Source: Warburgia ugandensis (taxonomy: Eukaryota; Streptophyta; Magnoliopsida; Canellales; Canellaceae). Taken from it: a DNA stretch of 64,000 bases. The notes below the pieces were generated by a model. That model ran no database searches. It was not told the DNA's origin and worked only from the letters and a program-made list of their open reading frames with translations. Positions 22,798-33,877 of the stretch are shown here, piece after piece. Location: assembly GCA_035236585.1 (NCBI GenBank), contig CP141132.1, positions 44,953,880 through 45,017,879 of the forward strand, read 5' to 3'. How positions within the stretch are numbered: position 1 is the first letter of the stretch; every line of letters starts with the position of its first letter. The position numbers and the translations under genes are program-made.

Positions 22798-25708
22798 TGT
22801 AACGCCCAAGCAATTTATGCCATTTTTAACAAAAATTGGACATTTTATGGGAAATAAACTTTGTTAAATGTTTTACTTTATTTAAAATAGTAAATGAAGG
22901 AATTTGTGAGGAAACTTGGTATCATTAGATTCTACTCGAAAAATGGAATCCAACGCCTCAACGAAAGCTGAAAACGGAGTTCGTATGAAGAAGTTACAGA
23001 CGTTTAAAGATCAGGGGCAGTTCTATAATTTAAACAGAAAAATGAAAACACGAAAAACAAAAAACGCAGGGGGCCATTTTGATAACGGCACCCCATCGTC
23101 TTCTTCCTCTAGATTTCTCCAGAAACCCTGTTTCCAGAGGTTTCTACACCGCCATTGGCAACACCACCATAGCAAGGTTGTAAAAAGCCCTTTTCCCCTC
23201 CTCCTCAGCTGTCCCTTTATCCTCCACTTTATTCGACGATTCAAGAGGGATTCTGGCAGCTAGGGTTTCAGCTTGAAGAAACCCCACCACTGGCAGTAGG
23301 CATCGCTCCAAACTTGCCCAGGTAAGCTCCTCACGAATCTCCTCTGTTTTCCCTTCTTCCTTGACTAGATCCACACCAGATCTAGGAACTTTCTGGCTGG
23401 GAAGCACAAAGCAAACCCAGACTCGGTGGGTCTATCAACCCATCAAGCTAGACATTGCCCAGACTCCCCCTCCTCTTCCCTTCCACTTCCCCAGGTCAAA
23501 ACCGGGCCGGAGCTAGCATTTTTCGGCCAAAAATTGCAGAACCCAAGACCGGACCAATGAAGGAGACGATCCTGGGCGTGGTGCGTGATGCACACCCGAC
23601 TGAGCCCATGGACAGACCCCAGGCACTCCACTGTACACGGGGGCACGCGACTGTGTATGGGCATGGCCTTGGTGCATCCCAGGCATAGTCCTGGCTCGAC
23701 CGGAACGTATGGGCGACCCGGGAGCCAAGGCACATTTCGCCTATGCCAAGGTGTGTTCGTGCCATGTCATCCAAGACGCGCGTCATAGCGCATCGCTTGG
23801 GCATGCATGTGCACGTGCGAACACTATCCCAGGTGCAGCCTTCGAGTGCACACGTGACATGGGCCATGGGTCCTGGCTCGACCAGGATTCACGAGGTGCC
23901 CTGGGAGCTGAGACCCGCCATGTTATACCAAAGGTGCGTCCGTGCGATGCCATCCAGGATGCGTGTCATAGCGCGTCACTTGAGCTTGCATGTGCGCGTG
24001 AAAAATGCAATCCCTGGCATAGTTTTGGGCGCACACACACGTGAGGCGGTTGCGGTTCAACCAGGATGCACGGGTGCCCTGGAAACTGGGACACGCGGAC
24101 CTAATGAGACTTTAAAGTTTAGATTAAAGGATAAATTACAGAGTTTAACTACTGAATAGTAGATCCAGATCATAAGATCTAGCCTGACAATGAATTAGGC
24201 AGTTTAACTATTGAATAGTAGATCCAGATCATAGGATCTAGCCTGACAATAAATTCAGCAAGGACCCATGGACCCTAAAAGGCAGATCTAGCAATCTAAT
24301 AGATTGAACCTAATAAGGACTCCTTGTATCCATTCATACCCAAGAGTTTATAAACGAGACCCAGGGACGGGTTGAAGTGATAAAGGACGCAACTCCAGGA
24401 GACTTTGAGGTAGGTGCTTTATCGCTACTAGACTTTTAAAAAGAGCCACGATTGTTTTGAATGCATGTTTTAAGTTTAAGTTATATGACTTGTTTAGTAT
24501 GATTTAATTTAGCATGCATATGACAAATATATTATGCATAGACATGCTTTGCAAACAATTGCATATATTGCATGATTTGTGAGCATTGAGTTCTTGAAAA
24601 ATTGCATGTCCATGAGGGTTACCAAAAGATGCTGGAGTGCCCAAAAGACGCTAGGTAGGCAGTTGTGAGGACCAGGCAGTTGTGAGGGACCCAAAGAGGA
24701 CAGGTTTTGAAAAGGAGGTTTTTGCTTATTTGATCTTATATGATTTGGGCTAATAAGCCCGTGGGCGCTATGCCGAGAGGTTTGAGTTGGCCTCCAGCCT
24801 CTACCACTACTAGGTGGAATGGATACCACGCCCAAAAAGGGCAACGTCCCTACATCGACTACATGTGGTATAGGGGCCTACCACTGGTGTCACGGCATTG
24901 GGTCGATGTGTCATATGCCCCGTGGAGGCTATGACCGAGTGTCCTCAGGTACCTAGGGACCACACAGCGGCGAGGTCGTGGGCATAGTTGGGCCCTATGG
25001 TTTCGTGGACTTACTTGCATTGCATATAGCATGACATGAGGTTAGTCAACCATACCATACCAAATATCCATGAGTTAGATTCAATTGAGCATCTTATGCA
25101 TATCATTATGTTTATGATATATATGATACTTTCAACTTGGTTTGTGCGATTCTTTAAATCGTTAGTATTCCAATTCGACAATGGTTTTTAATATCGATAT
25201 TGGCCATGATTGTTCAAACATGCACATGTTTTAAAGAGCATATGATTTTAAACATAGCATGCATTGTAAAACTAGTAGTGATAGACTCCTACTGAGTATA
25301 GTATATACTCACCCTATCCTTAACATTTTTCAGGATAGTTCCACTCACAAATAGAAGACGCCTCAGGAGATATTAGTGCTACGAGCAAATGAATTAAAAA
25401 GGAGACAATTATACATGTAAGTAAACTCTCAACCCTTTGGACATGTATTTGTATTTATTTACAGTTGGACTATGTGTTGTGACTGGATAGACCTGGGGAA
25501 AAACATTTATGATTTCTGAAGATTTTCAAAAACTACTTTGATTGTTGTGAAAGCAAATGACACTCGGGGTTTTCAAAATGAGTTTAAAACAAAAGATTTT
25601 CCACTGCATTGCATCGTTTTCATAAAATGGTTTTCAAATAGGGATGCATCCTGCCTTAGAAACTAGATATTGCATTTAAAAATGCATGGGAAAACCTGGG
25701 TCATCACA
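22798..25708 (+). mobile_element. Solo LTR of Tekay-type element, 2911 bp
   Basis: TGTAACGCCC...GGTCATCACA, flanked by a perfect 5-bp duplication GAAGT (22793-22797 and 25709-25713). No internal region remains, so the original element was removed by recombination between its LTRs. Contents: the shared 'agattctactcgaaaaatgg' block (about 22927), a GC-rich leader zone (23440-24080) with a CCTGGctcgaCCAGG hairpin (23872-23886), the hairpin cassette (24747-24884), the GAGTATA/TATACTC inverted repeat (25294-25310) and 'catGTAAGTAAAC' (about 25413). Same family as the LTRs at 54984 and 60480. ORFs of the GC-rich part overlap on both strands and are not genes. Confidence 0.92.
24747..24884 (+). other. 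LTR hairpin cassette, solo LTR version
   Basis: Four inverted repeats in 138 bp: GGGCTaataAGCCC (24747-24760), CCACtactagGTGG (24804-24817), GCCCaaaaaGGGC (24830-24842) and GTGGTA(8 nt)TACCAC (24865-24884). They lie in the 3' half of the LTR, downstream of the inferred leader zone. The same series appears in six other LTRs of the window. Confidence 0.65.
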
Positions 25709-25871
25709 GAAGTTTTCTCATTTTTTTTTCTCTCTTAGTGCTTGGTTGGACACACATGTGTGACAAGGAAAGGAGTTGTTTGATTGAGATGTTTCTTGGT
25801 TGTGTTGATGTTGAGGAGAGGAACTCTTAACTCTTTCTCCCATCACTACTAACTAGAGTGATAGAGACATC

Positions 25872-25917
<46 letters not shown>

Positions 25918-26375
25918 TTACATGGAGTTTAAAGTGTTCTATTGAGTTATTTTTGGGTCTTCTATTGAAGGGTTGTGGCTTGGGTTGTGCTTTTCTCCTT
26001 AATGAGTGACACATTAAGAAAGAAAGCATTGTTTGGTTGTGGTTTGAAGCTGAGAATAGTATATATTCTTGATTAGCTAGGAGTGGATCATAGGAGTTTT
26101 CTTTACACATGACACTTTCAGGAGATGTTGTGGAATTCACTCTCAATCCATCAAGGGAATTTTTTCTCTTTTTTATCTTATGTTTATGATTACATTTGTG
26201 TATACAATTAAAATTTGATTTAATGGAAGCTATTCATCTTTTGTATCATTTGCTAATTAATATTAATGCTTGCTTTATTATTATATTATATGTATGCTAG
26301 GAAATATGTGCTTTATTTTAGCTTTTAGCTTTTGCTTTATTTCCACGTGCTAGTGTTAGTTTTGATTAAATCTTA
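25709..26375 (+). repeat. Athila-type LTR copy C, second segment (duplicated part 25997-26375)
   Basis: No gene. Includes a (CT)n run at about 25868-25913. The last 0.38 kb (25997-26375) is repeated, with scattered differences, at 38877-39255, directly after the next LTR; both copies share 'catgacactt.' and 'aattcactctcaatccatc'. The 39.25-kb copy continues past the point where the LTR starts here, so it carries an empty version of this insertion site. Confidence 0.75.
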
Positions 26376-28633
26376 TGTAAATACCCAAAATTTTAAATCC
26401 TATTTTATTTAGGAAAATTGGATGGAATAGAAAGATGAATGTTTTACAAATTTTGAATTTTATAACTGAAAATTTATAGAAGTCAAATTTATAGAAAATA
26501 CCCTCATAGTTAGATTCTACTCGAAAAATGGAATCCAACCCCACAAAGAACATTGAAAATGGAGTTCATATGAGAAAGTTACGTAACTTTTAAGTACAAG
26601 GGTATTTTTATAATTTCATAAATAATATAATAATACATTTCAAAATTGGAAGGGGTCAGAATTTGAAGGGGCCATTTTTTATAATGGCAACCCTCCCCCC
26701 TTGGGTCTCTAACTCCTTTGCCAAGGGAGAAGCTCTGTGATTGTGTCGCTCACAAGGAGTGCTGATCATGTGATGACTCGGTTGTTATATGATGGAATTT
26801 TGATAAAAAGGCGAGATCTCTTGTTTTATAAGCATGAAATGCATGAAAATCTTTTTGGTTTGGAAAACAATCTTTCATAAAAACCCCAAGTGTCAAAACA
26901 CATTCTCAAATTATCTAGCCATGGCAAAGTTAAAAATCATCATTCCCAAGAAAGTGTTAGTCACAGCCCTAGCTATTAGAGAATAACGACAAGCAAGTAA
27001 CATTGAAAGATAAGGTAGGGGTTTACTTACTTGCACTTAGTCTGGGTGTCTCCTAGCACAACCGTACCTTGCCCTTAAGTATTTACTTTGTGTCTGAAAA
27101 ATGCTGAGGATTGGGTGAGTATATACTATACTCAGTAGGAGCCTATCACTACTAGTTTTATCATGCATGAGATGTTTTAAAATCATATGCTCATTCAAAA
27201 CATGTGCATGTCTGAATACTCAAGTTCAATATCGATATTAAAATCCATTGTCAAACTGAAATACTAACGACTTAAAGGATCACATAATCAAAAATCGAAA
27301 GTATCATATATATATATATATATATCATAACATTATGATATGCATAAGATGCTTCATTGAATCCAACTCATGGATTTCTAGTATGGTATGGTCGACCAAC
27401 CTCATATCATGCCATATGCAATGCACATAAATTATCAAACCACAGGGTCCAAACTATGCCCATGACCTCGCCACCGTGTGGTCCCCGGGTACCTGAGGAC
27501 ACAGCGTCATAGCCTCCACGGGGCATATGACACATCGACCCAGTGCCGTGACACCAATGGTAGCCCCTTGTACCACATGCAGTCGACGTAGGGACATGCC
27601 CTTTTTTTTGGGTGTGGTACCCATTCCACCTAGTAGTGATAGAGGCTGGGTGGCCAACCCAGACCCCTCGGCATAACACCCACGAGCTTACTAGCCCAAA
27701 TCACATAAGATCAAACAAGTGAAAAGCCTCTTTTTCAAAACCTGTCCTCTTTGGGTCCCTCACAACTGCCTGGCCCTCGGCACTCCAGCATCTTTTGGTA
27801 ACCCTCAAGGACATGCAACTTTTGCTAGAACTTAATGCTCACAAATCATGCGATGTACGCAATAGTTTGCAAAACATATCTATGCATAATGTATATGCAA
27901 TTATTTACAAAACACGTCTATGCATAAAGCATTCATCACATGCATGATGAATTAAGTCATGCTAAACAAGTCCTATACTTAAAACATGTATTCTCACAAC
28001 AATAATAGTCTTTTTAAAAGAATCTAGTAGCGATAGAGCACCTACCTGACTAGGTCGCACTAACCCCTTTGTCCTCGGATGCTCCTGAACATGGTTTGGG
28101 GAATCAAGGTTAGTGTGGCCCATCTTTTATGGGTTTTAGAGTAGTTGGTCTTATCGCTTAGGCATTAAGGGTCCATCCCTATGCCTATGGGTGTCCTAAG
28201 GTCCTAATTGGGCCTTGGTATTATCAGTTTTTCAAAGGTCTAGCGGCCACGAGCCACCATCCTATTCTAAGGTTCATGACCACCTTTGATTGGGCCTTGA
28301 TCAGGGATTTTATAGTTTGGGTGTGTCTGCGTCGTCGACACGGACACAAAGCCTTTTGCGGCGCCTCAATCGGAGCTCTAGATCTCAAGTTTTAAGCATT
28401 TTAGTGTCACACGTACATGAAGGCCTTAAGAGTGAAAAGGCAAAATGCTAGGGCGCTGCGCGTCATGCGCCCCGGCTTCCTTAAGAAACAAGAAAACCCA
28501 CATCGCTAGTGCGCTGCGCGTCTATGGCGTGTGCCTCAGCAGGTGCGTCTACAGACGAGCTGGGTTTTCCCGCCTGACTCTCTCTCTTGCAGATGACGTG
28601 TTATGTTCCGAATGGAACGTCCTATTCGTTGGG

Positions 28634-28699
28634 GAACCAGGGCGTCCTCAGGACACCCTGGTTCTGTCGAACCAGTGCGGCCCAGGGAACGTCCCTGGG
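28634..28699 (-). other. Leader hairpins with alternative pairing
   Basis: On the plus strand: GAACCAGGG (28634-28642) pairs with CCCTGGTTC (28656-28664), enclosing GTCCtcaGGAC (28644-28654). CTGGTTC (28658-28664) can instead pair with GAACCAG (28669-28675). CCCAGGGAacgTCCCTGGG follows (28681-28699). On the minus strand this lies some 215-290 bp downstream of the TATA box, so it would be in leader RNA. The last hairpin recurs in the related LTRs near 35812-35830 and 63220-63240. Confidence 0.6.
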
Positions 28700-28913
28700 T
28701 CCTTGGTGGCTCTCCAGGGCTCCATTTTGCATGGTTTTTCAGGCAAAAGCCTAGGGGAATTGATCTTAGAACTACTGTGAAGATGGGTTTTGAGGGATCT
28801 TGGGCATACCTAGCTCGTTGCTGGGTTTTTCTCCTTGTTTCCCCTCTAGGTCACTCCTCCACAATGGGTTTTCTTCAACCTTTTGGGCTGCCATTAGAGG
28901 AGCCCAAGAGCTC

Positions 28914-28921
28914 TATTTATA
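28914..28921 (-). promoter_or_regulatory. TATA box of chromovirus LTR
   Basis: TATAAATA on the minus strand within 'gctctataaatagagctc', itself a palindrome-like context. The same site is at 36043-36050 in the 5' LTR, where it would drive genomic RNA, and at 63460-63467 in the related reverse LTR. Confidence 0.6.
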
Positions 28922-29349
28922 GAGCTATGAGAGGGTTCTGGAGGGGGCTCTCACCGCCTTTGAATGGCGATGGAGAAACCTCCAGAATGGCAGTGATTTC
29001 TCCTCCAATCACTACCATTCTAGAACCCTCTAGGAGGTTGAAGATGAAGGGTGCCCGTATCAAAACGGGCCCCTGTGTTTTACAGGCGAAATCTGTTTTT
29101 TGTAAAAATTATATTTTTGCCGCTGAGCTTCAAAGGGCCATCATTTGCTCATTTTAACTCCGTTTTGGGTGATTTTGGTCTCGTTGGATTCGTTTTTCCG
29201 AGACACACCTAATGGTACCATTTTTAGGATCAAATTTCTGGCTTCAGTCAAGGTGAATAGTGAAATGACTAAAATGCCCTTATCTTCAAAAACTGATCTT
29301 TTCATTGCTTAACTTAGAATTTCAATATTACAAAATTGGAGTCATTACA

Positions 29350-29366
29350 TTCTTACCCCCTTAGGG
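29350..29366 (-). promoter_or_regulatory. Polypurine tract of chromovirus
   Basis: On the minus strand CCTAAGGGGGTAAGAA lies directly before the TG of the 3' LTR and is preceded by 'gaatttcggcag', the usual Tekay/Del context. It would prime plus-strand DNA synthesis. Confidence 0.85.
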
Positions 29367-29398
29367 GAATTTTTCTGCCGAAATTCTACTATATACAG

Positions 29399-32305
29399 TC
29401 AAAAGATCTCAGGGTACTTTTCTCGCATTTTTGACTCCCGTTCCCAAGTCTCTTCTTCCATGTGCACATTTCTCCACAAAACTTTGACTAAGGGTATGTC
29501 CTTGTTCCGTTGCTTCTTATTCTTACGATCCTAGATCTCAACTGGTCTCATTTCTAGCTTGAGATCCTCCGTCAACTCTATGGGTACCTGGTTGATGACA
29601 TGAGCGGGGTCAGGCACGTACCTCCTTAGCATAGATACATGGAATACGTTATGCACTTCAGATAGCTGAGGGGGTAGTGCGATCCTATAGGCCACTTTTC
29701 CCACTTTCTCCAGGATTTCGAAAGGTCCTATGTAACGCAGACTAAGCTTGCCTTTGATACCGAACCTCATAACTCCTTTAGTGGGAGATATCTTCAGGAA
29801 AACGTACTCTCCTATGCCAAATTCCAATGGTCTCCTCCTTTGATCAGAATAGCTCTTTTGGCGGTTTTGAGCTGTGAGGAGGCATCTTCTTATGAGTTTG
29901 ACCTCAGCACATTGCTCTACCAGCTCGGACTGGAGCACCCTGGACTCTCCAACTTCACTCCAACTGGTGGGTGATCGACAGGGTCTCCCATAGAGCGCCT
30001 CGTATGGAGCCATGCCAATGCTCGACTGAAAGCTATTGTTGTACACAAACTCGACTAGTGGTAGGTTTTAATCCCAGCTCTGCTTCCAATCAAGGGTGCA
30101 AGTTCGCAACAGATCTTCGACTATCTGGATTGTGTGCTCTGACTGTCCATCGGTCTATGGATGGAAGGCTGTGCTATAGTGCAAGGAAGATCCTAAGGAT
30201 TTTTGAACAGACTTCCAGAGTTGCGAAGTGAAGCGGCTATCCCTATCTAAAGTGATACTAAGGGGTATACCATGTAAACTCACTATCTCTTTGATGTATA
30301 GCTGAGATAGGCTGTTAGTGGATTGGGTATGACGTATAGTAAGGAAATGGGCTGTCTTAGTTAATCTATCAACAATTACCCAGATCATGTCATGAACCTT
30401 AGAGGTCCTGGGTAGCCCTACGATGAAGTCCACTGTGATATGGTCCCATTTCCATTTGGGTAACTCAAGGGGTTGTAACAATCCCGTAGGTCTTTGATGT
30501 TCAGCCTTTACTTGTTGACATGTTAGACACTTTGCCACAAATTCCCCTATGTCTCTTTTCATACCATCCCACCAATGTTGTTTCTTTAAGTCTTGATACA
30601 TCTTAGTTCCTCCTGGGTGTATAGTATACTTAGACCGATGAGCTTCTTTTAAGATTTCTTGTCTTAACTCTTCATTAGCCGGTACCACTAATCTTCCTTG
30701 CATGTAAATGCTACCATCTTCCCTTTTTGTAAACCCTGGTTTTCCTATGAAAGCTTGTATATCCGGATCTCCTTTGTGTTCTTGTTTAACCTTTTCATTA
30801 ACAGCCGACTTTATTGTTAGACCTGCCATAATGATCTTGTGCTTACTTATGTCTGGTTTCCATGTGATTAGTTCTTGTAATAGCTTCCATCTCTTAGTTA
30901 ATAAACTTGCACACATCCCTTGGGTTTTTTCTGCTTATGCATCAGCTACCACATTAGCTTTTCCAGGGTGATAATGAATGGAGAATTCATAGTCTTTTAA
31001 GTATTCCATCCATCTTCTTTGTTGCATGTTTAAGTCTTGTTGGGAAAAGATATATTTAAGACTCTTGTGATCTGTAAAAACTTCAAACTTTTTCCCATAT
31101 AAATAATGTCTCCAGATTCGCAAGGCAAAGACTATGGCCACTAATTCCAAGTCATGGGTTGGGTAATTGACTTCATGCTTCTTGAGTTGCCAAGAAGCAT
31201 AAGCAATCACCTTCCCATGTTGCATAAGTACACAGCCTAGTCCTTGTTGCGAGGCATCACTGTATATCTCAAATCCGCCACTTCCTGAAGGTAAGGTAAG
31301 GACAGGTGTTGTAGTTAACCTTCTTTTTAGTTCTTGGAAGCTTTCCTCACATTTATCAGTCCATTCAAATCTTGTGTCTTTCCTAGTTAGCTTAGTTAGA
31401 GGTAAAGCAATTTGTGAAAAACCCTCAATGAATCTTCTGTAATATCCAGCAAGTCCTAAGAAGCTTCTTATTTCTGTGACCGTCTTAGGTCTTTCCCAGT
31501 TCTGTACGGATTCAACCTTAGTGGGGTCAACTGCTATGCCATCTTGAGAAATAATGTGTCCTAAGAAATTAACCTTTTCCAGCCAAAACTCACACTTACT
31601 GAATTTTGCATATAACTTGTGTGCTCGTAGGGTGCTTAATGTTATCCTTAGATGTTCCTTATGGTCTTCAGGAGTTTCAGAATATATTAAGATATCATCC
31701 ACAAACACTATGATGAATTTATCTAAGTACTCCTTGAACACCCTATTCATGAGATCCATAAACGCGGTTGAAGCATTAGTTAAACCAAAGGACATCACTC
31801 TGAATTCATAATGATAGTATTGAGTCCTGAAGGCTGTCTTAGGGATATCTTCTTCTCTAACTCGAAGTTGATGGTATCCGGATCGCAGATCAATCTTAGA
31901 GAAGACTCTGGCTGACTGAAGTTGATCGAAAAGATCATCAATTCGAGGAAGGGGGTACTTATTTTAAATGGTGACCCTATTTAGCATCCAATAGTCTACG
32001 CACAATCTCATGGACCCATCCTTTTTCTTAACAAAAAGGACTGAAGCTCCCCACAGAGACACGCTAGGTCGTATGAACCCTTTGTCAAGTAGTTCCTATA
32101 ACTGTGTCTTCAGTTCTCTTAGTTCTGCAGGAGCCATTCGGTAAGGAGCTTTGGAAATGGGGGAAGTACCAGGTATAAGGTTAATGGTGAACTCAATTTC
32201 CCTTGGTGGAGGTAGACCTGGTAAGTCCTTAGGGAATACATCAGGAAATTCTCGGACTACCTCGACATCCTCTAGCTTTGGTTGGGGGACTCTCAACAGA
32301 TTCAA
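29399..32305 (-). pseudogene. pol: Chromovirus pol: RT, RNase H, integrase, chromodomain
   Basis: One frame from 32305 to the natural stop at 29399-29401. RT: '[15 protein letters not shown]' (about 32250), '[14 protein letters not shown]' (about 31890), catalytic 'FVDDILIYS' (about 31690) and '[11 protein letters not shown]' (about 31545). RNase H: '[10 protein letters not shown]' (about 31260), '[14 protein letters not shown]' and 'TDHKSLKYI'. Integrase: zinc motif with 'HRSKYTIHPGG' and 'CLTCQQVKAEH', then Asp in 'TVDFIVGLP' (about 30435), Asp in 'LDRDSRFTS' (about 30250) and Glu in 'TDGQSEHTI' (about 30140). C-terminus: chromodomain-like 'IPLVKVLWRN' to 'EKYPEIF' (29480-29402). Premature stops: 32096, 31964, 30935, 30155, 30068, 29531. 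After 30935 the protein appears to lack a few residues at the RNase H end. Confidence 0.95.
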
Positions 32306-32465
32306 TCTTGGCTAAGAAGAAGGGGCATCCTTGAGCAATGTGCTTAATTGCTTTCATGGCAGAAATAACACACGCTCCAGAATAATCCTTTCTTCCTTGG
32401 AGGGTGAAAGTGTCTCCATTAGGTAGGGTAAAAGTGACACGTTTCTGTCGGCAATCAACAAAGGC
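32306..32465 (-). pseudogene. Protease-RT linker of chromovirus, frameshifted
   Basis: After the stop at 32466 the gag frame can still be read as 'FVDCRQKRVTFTLPNGD' to '[11 protein letters not shown]', the usual protease end and linker. RT then continues one frame over at about 32305 ('[15 protein letters not shown]'). So one indel near 32300 and one nonsense change separate Gag from RT. Confidence 0.85.
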
Positions 32466-33737
32466 TTAATGAAAGGCTAGCCAGTCCATACCTAGGATGA
32501 TGTCGAAGTCATTCATATCCAAGTGGATAAGATTGGCATGTAACAAATGGTCCTTAATCAAAATGGGGACATCCTGGAGATAAGAATAGGTGGGGAGTGC
32601 CTGGCCTACAGGAGTCATGACTTCTAGAGTGAAGTCTAGGTCCTGTGGTATAATGTCCAAGGATGATGCAAATTCCCGGGATATGAAAGAATGAGTGGAG
32701 CTTATATCAAATAGAACTTTAGCAGGTGTATCATAGATAGAAAGAATACCTTCAACGACTGCATTTGAAGCTTGGGCTTGACTGAAAGTGAGGGCAAAGA
32801 CACGTCCTTGGCTTTTTGGAACTTGATCTTCTTTACACTCTTGTGCTTTCCTTTTTGGACAATCCCTAGCAAAATGTCCTGGTTCTCCACAAAGATAGCA
32901 AGTGATGTTGAAAATGGGACATGTTTTGCCTAAATGACTCCTGTTACACTTAGGGCATGTTTTCCAATCTAGTCTTCTTCCTTTGTTTCTCCTGGTGTTG
33001 ATGTTCTTAGTTTCCTTCATTGCCTGATTCCTTTGATAATCTTTTTCGTATAGGGAGGCCATCTCTACAGCTTTGGCTACTGTGGTAGGTTGGAAACCTA
33101 GAACTCTGTTCCTGAGTCCTGGGTTGAGTCCATCTACAAATCTTTCTGCCGCATCTTCCTCATCAGCACAAGCACGTGGTACAAATCTTCGGAGGCTGAT
33201 GAATCTACTTTCATACTGCTGGACAGTCATATTTCCTTGTTCTAAGTCCATAAATTCTTTTTCCTTCTGTTTCCTTACATGTTTAGGATAATATTTGTCA
33301 TTAAAGACCTTTTTAAACTCTTCCCATCCTATTGTTTCTTGCTGATCAAAATAAGTTCTTTCCGCTGTTTCCCACCAAAAGGTACCCTCTCCCCTAAACA
33401 CAAATGTGGCCATGGGTACTTTTCTTTCTTTAGCTATGTTCATGGCTTTAAATATCTTTTCAATGTCAATTAACCATTTTTCAGCTGTAGATGCTTCATC
33501 TTCTCCTGTGAACGAGGGAGCTAGTTTCTGAAACCTTTCTAACTGAACCTCAGTCCTATCTATTGCTTTATCAAGGGAAGGATCTCGTGTGGTGGGGGTT
33601 TGGCTTTGACTATTCATGTATTGTCCCATATTTTGTAGGAATTGCTGGAACAATTTAGCCATCCCATTGCCTGACCTAGTGGAGTCCACTGGTGGGGCTT
33701 CAGGTCTTGGAGCATTGCTTCCTTTCTTCCTAGGCAT
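32466..33737 (-). CDS. gag: Chromovirus Gag with broken protease domain, 423 aa
   Basis: Gag forms the particle that packages element RNA. The open frame starts with ATG 'MPRKKGSNAPRPE', 124 bp downstream of the PBS. The retrotransposon Gag domain is at about residues 70-230 ('FTGEDEASTAEKWLIDIE', 'GTFWWE', 'LEQGNMTVQQYESRF'). A CCHC zinc knuckle 'CYLCGEPGHFARDC' is at about residue 285. The aspartic protease region starts at about residue 330 with 'VLFDISSTHSFIS': the D-S/T-G catalytic triplet of the family is D-I-S here, so activity is probably lost. The frame stops at 32466-32468 just after 'GMDWLAFH', inside the protease domain. Gag itself is intact and may be translatable. Confidence 0.92.
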   Translation of the reverse strand: MPRKKGSNAPRPEAPPVDSTRSGNGMAKLFQQFLQNMGQYMNSQSQTPTTRDPSLDKAIDRTEVQLERFQKLAPSFTGEDEASTAEKWLIDIEKIFKAMNIAKERKVPMATFVFRGEGTFWWETAERTYFDQQETIGWEEFKKVFNDKYYPKHVRKQKEKEFMDLEQGNMTVQQYESRFISLRRFVPRACADEEDAAERFVDGLNPGLRNRVLGFQPTTVAKAVEMASLYEKDYQRNQAMKETKNINTRRNKGRRLDWKTCPKCNRSHLGKTCPIFNITCYLCGEPGHFARDCPKRKAQECKEDQVPKSQGRVFALTFSQAQASNAVVEGILSIYDTPAKVLFDISSTHSFISREFASSLDIIPQDLDFTLEVMTPVGQALPTYSYLQDVPILIKDHLLHANLIHLDMNDFDIILGMDWLAFH

Positions 33738-33860
33738 CTCTAATCACAAGGTAATTCACCAAATCTCAGTTTGTGTTATCCTAATACCCCTTACTCTTTC
33801 ATGGATGAAACTTGATTGTAAGTTATTTTCCTCATAACTGGGCTGTGAGTAATGTTAAAA

Positions 33861-33875
33861 CTGGCTCTGATACCA
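33861..33875 (-). promoter_or_regulatory. Primer-binding site for initiator tRNA-Met
   Basis: The plus strand reads CTGGCTCTGATACCA, identical to the last 15 nt of plant initiator tRNA-Met (established sequence). It lies 2 bp from the 5' LTR end at 33878. On the minus strand this is TGGTATCAGAGCCAG, where reverse transcription would start. Confidence 0.95.
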
Positions 33876-33877
33876 AC

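Larger units (their letters stand above)
26769..29349 (-). repeat. 3' LTR of the chromovirus (2581 bp)
   Basis: TGTGATGACTCGG...GAGTCATTACA on the plus strand. On the minus strand it begins TGTAATGACTCC. It has TATAAATA (28921-28914), leader hairpins (28699-28634), the cassette GGGCTagtaAGCTC (27697-27684) and the GAGTATA/TATACTC inverted repeat (27117-27133). A short (TA)n run lies at about 27308-27325. Confidence 0.93.

Noticed and set aside
23455..24159. Several overlapping ORFs on both strands (up to 138 aa)
   Set aside because: They fall in the GC-rich leader zone of a solo LTR, where stop codons are rare. No start, motif or family supports them. The same holds for 28445-29157, 35549-36286, 55634-56133 and 60889-61574.
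27407..27679. 90-aa ORF repeated almost identically at 34511-34783
   Set aside because: The near-identity is simply that of the two chromovirus LTRs. In other families the same region has stops and frameshifts, so conservation follows hairpins rather than codons.
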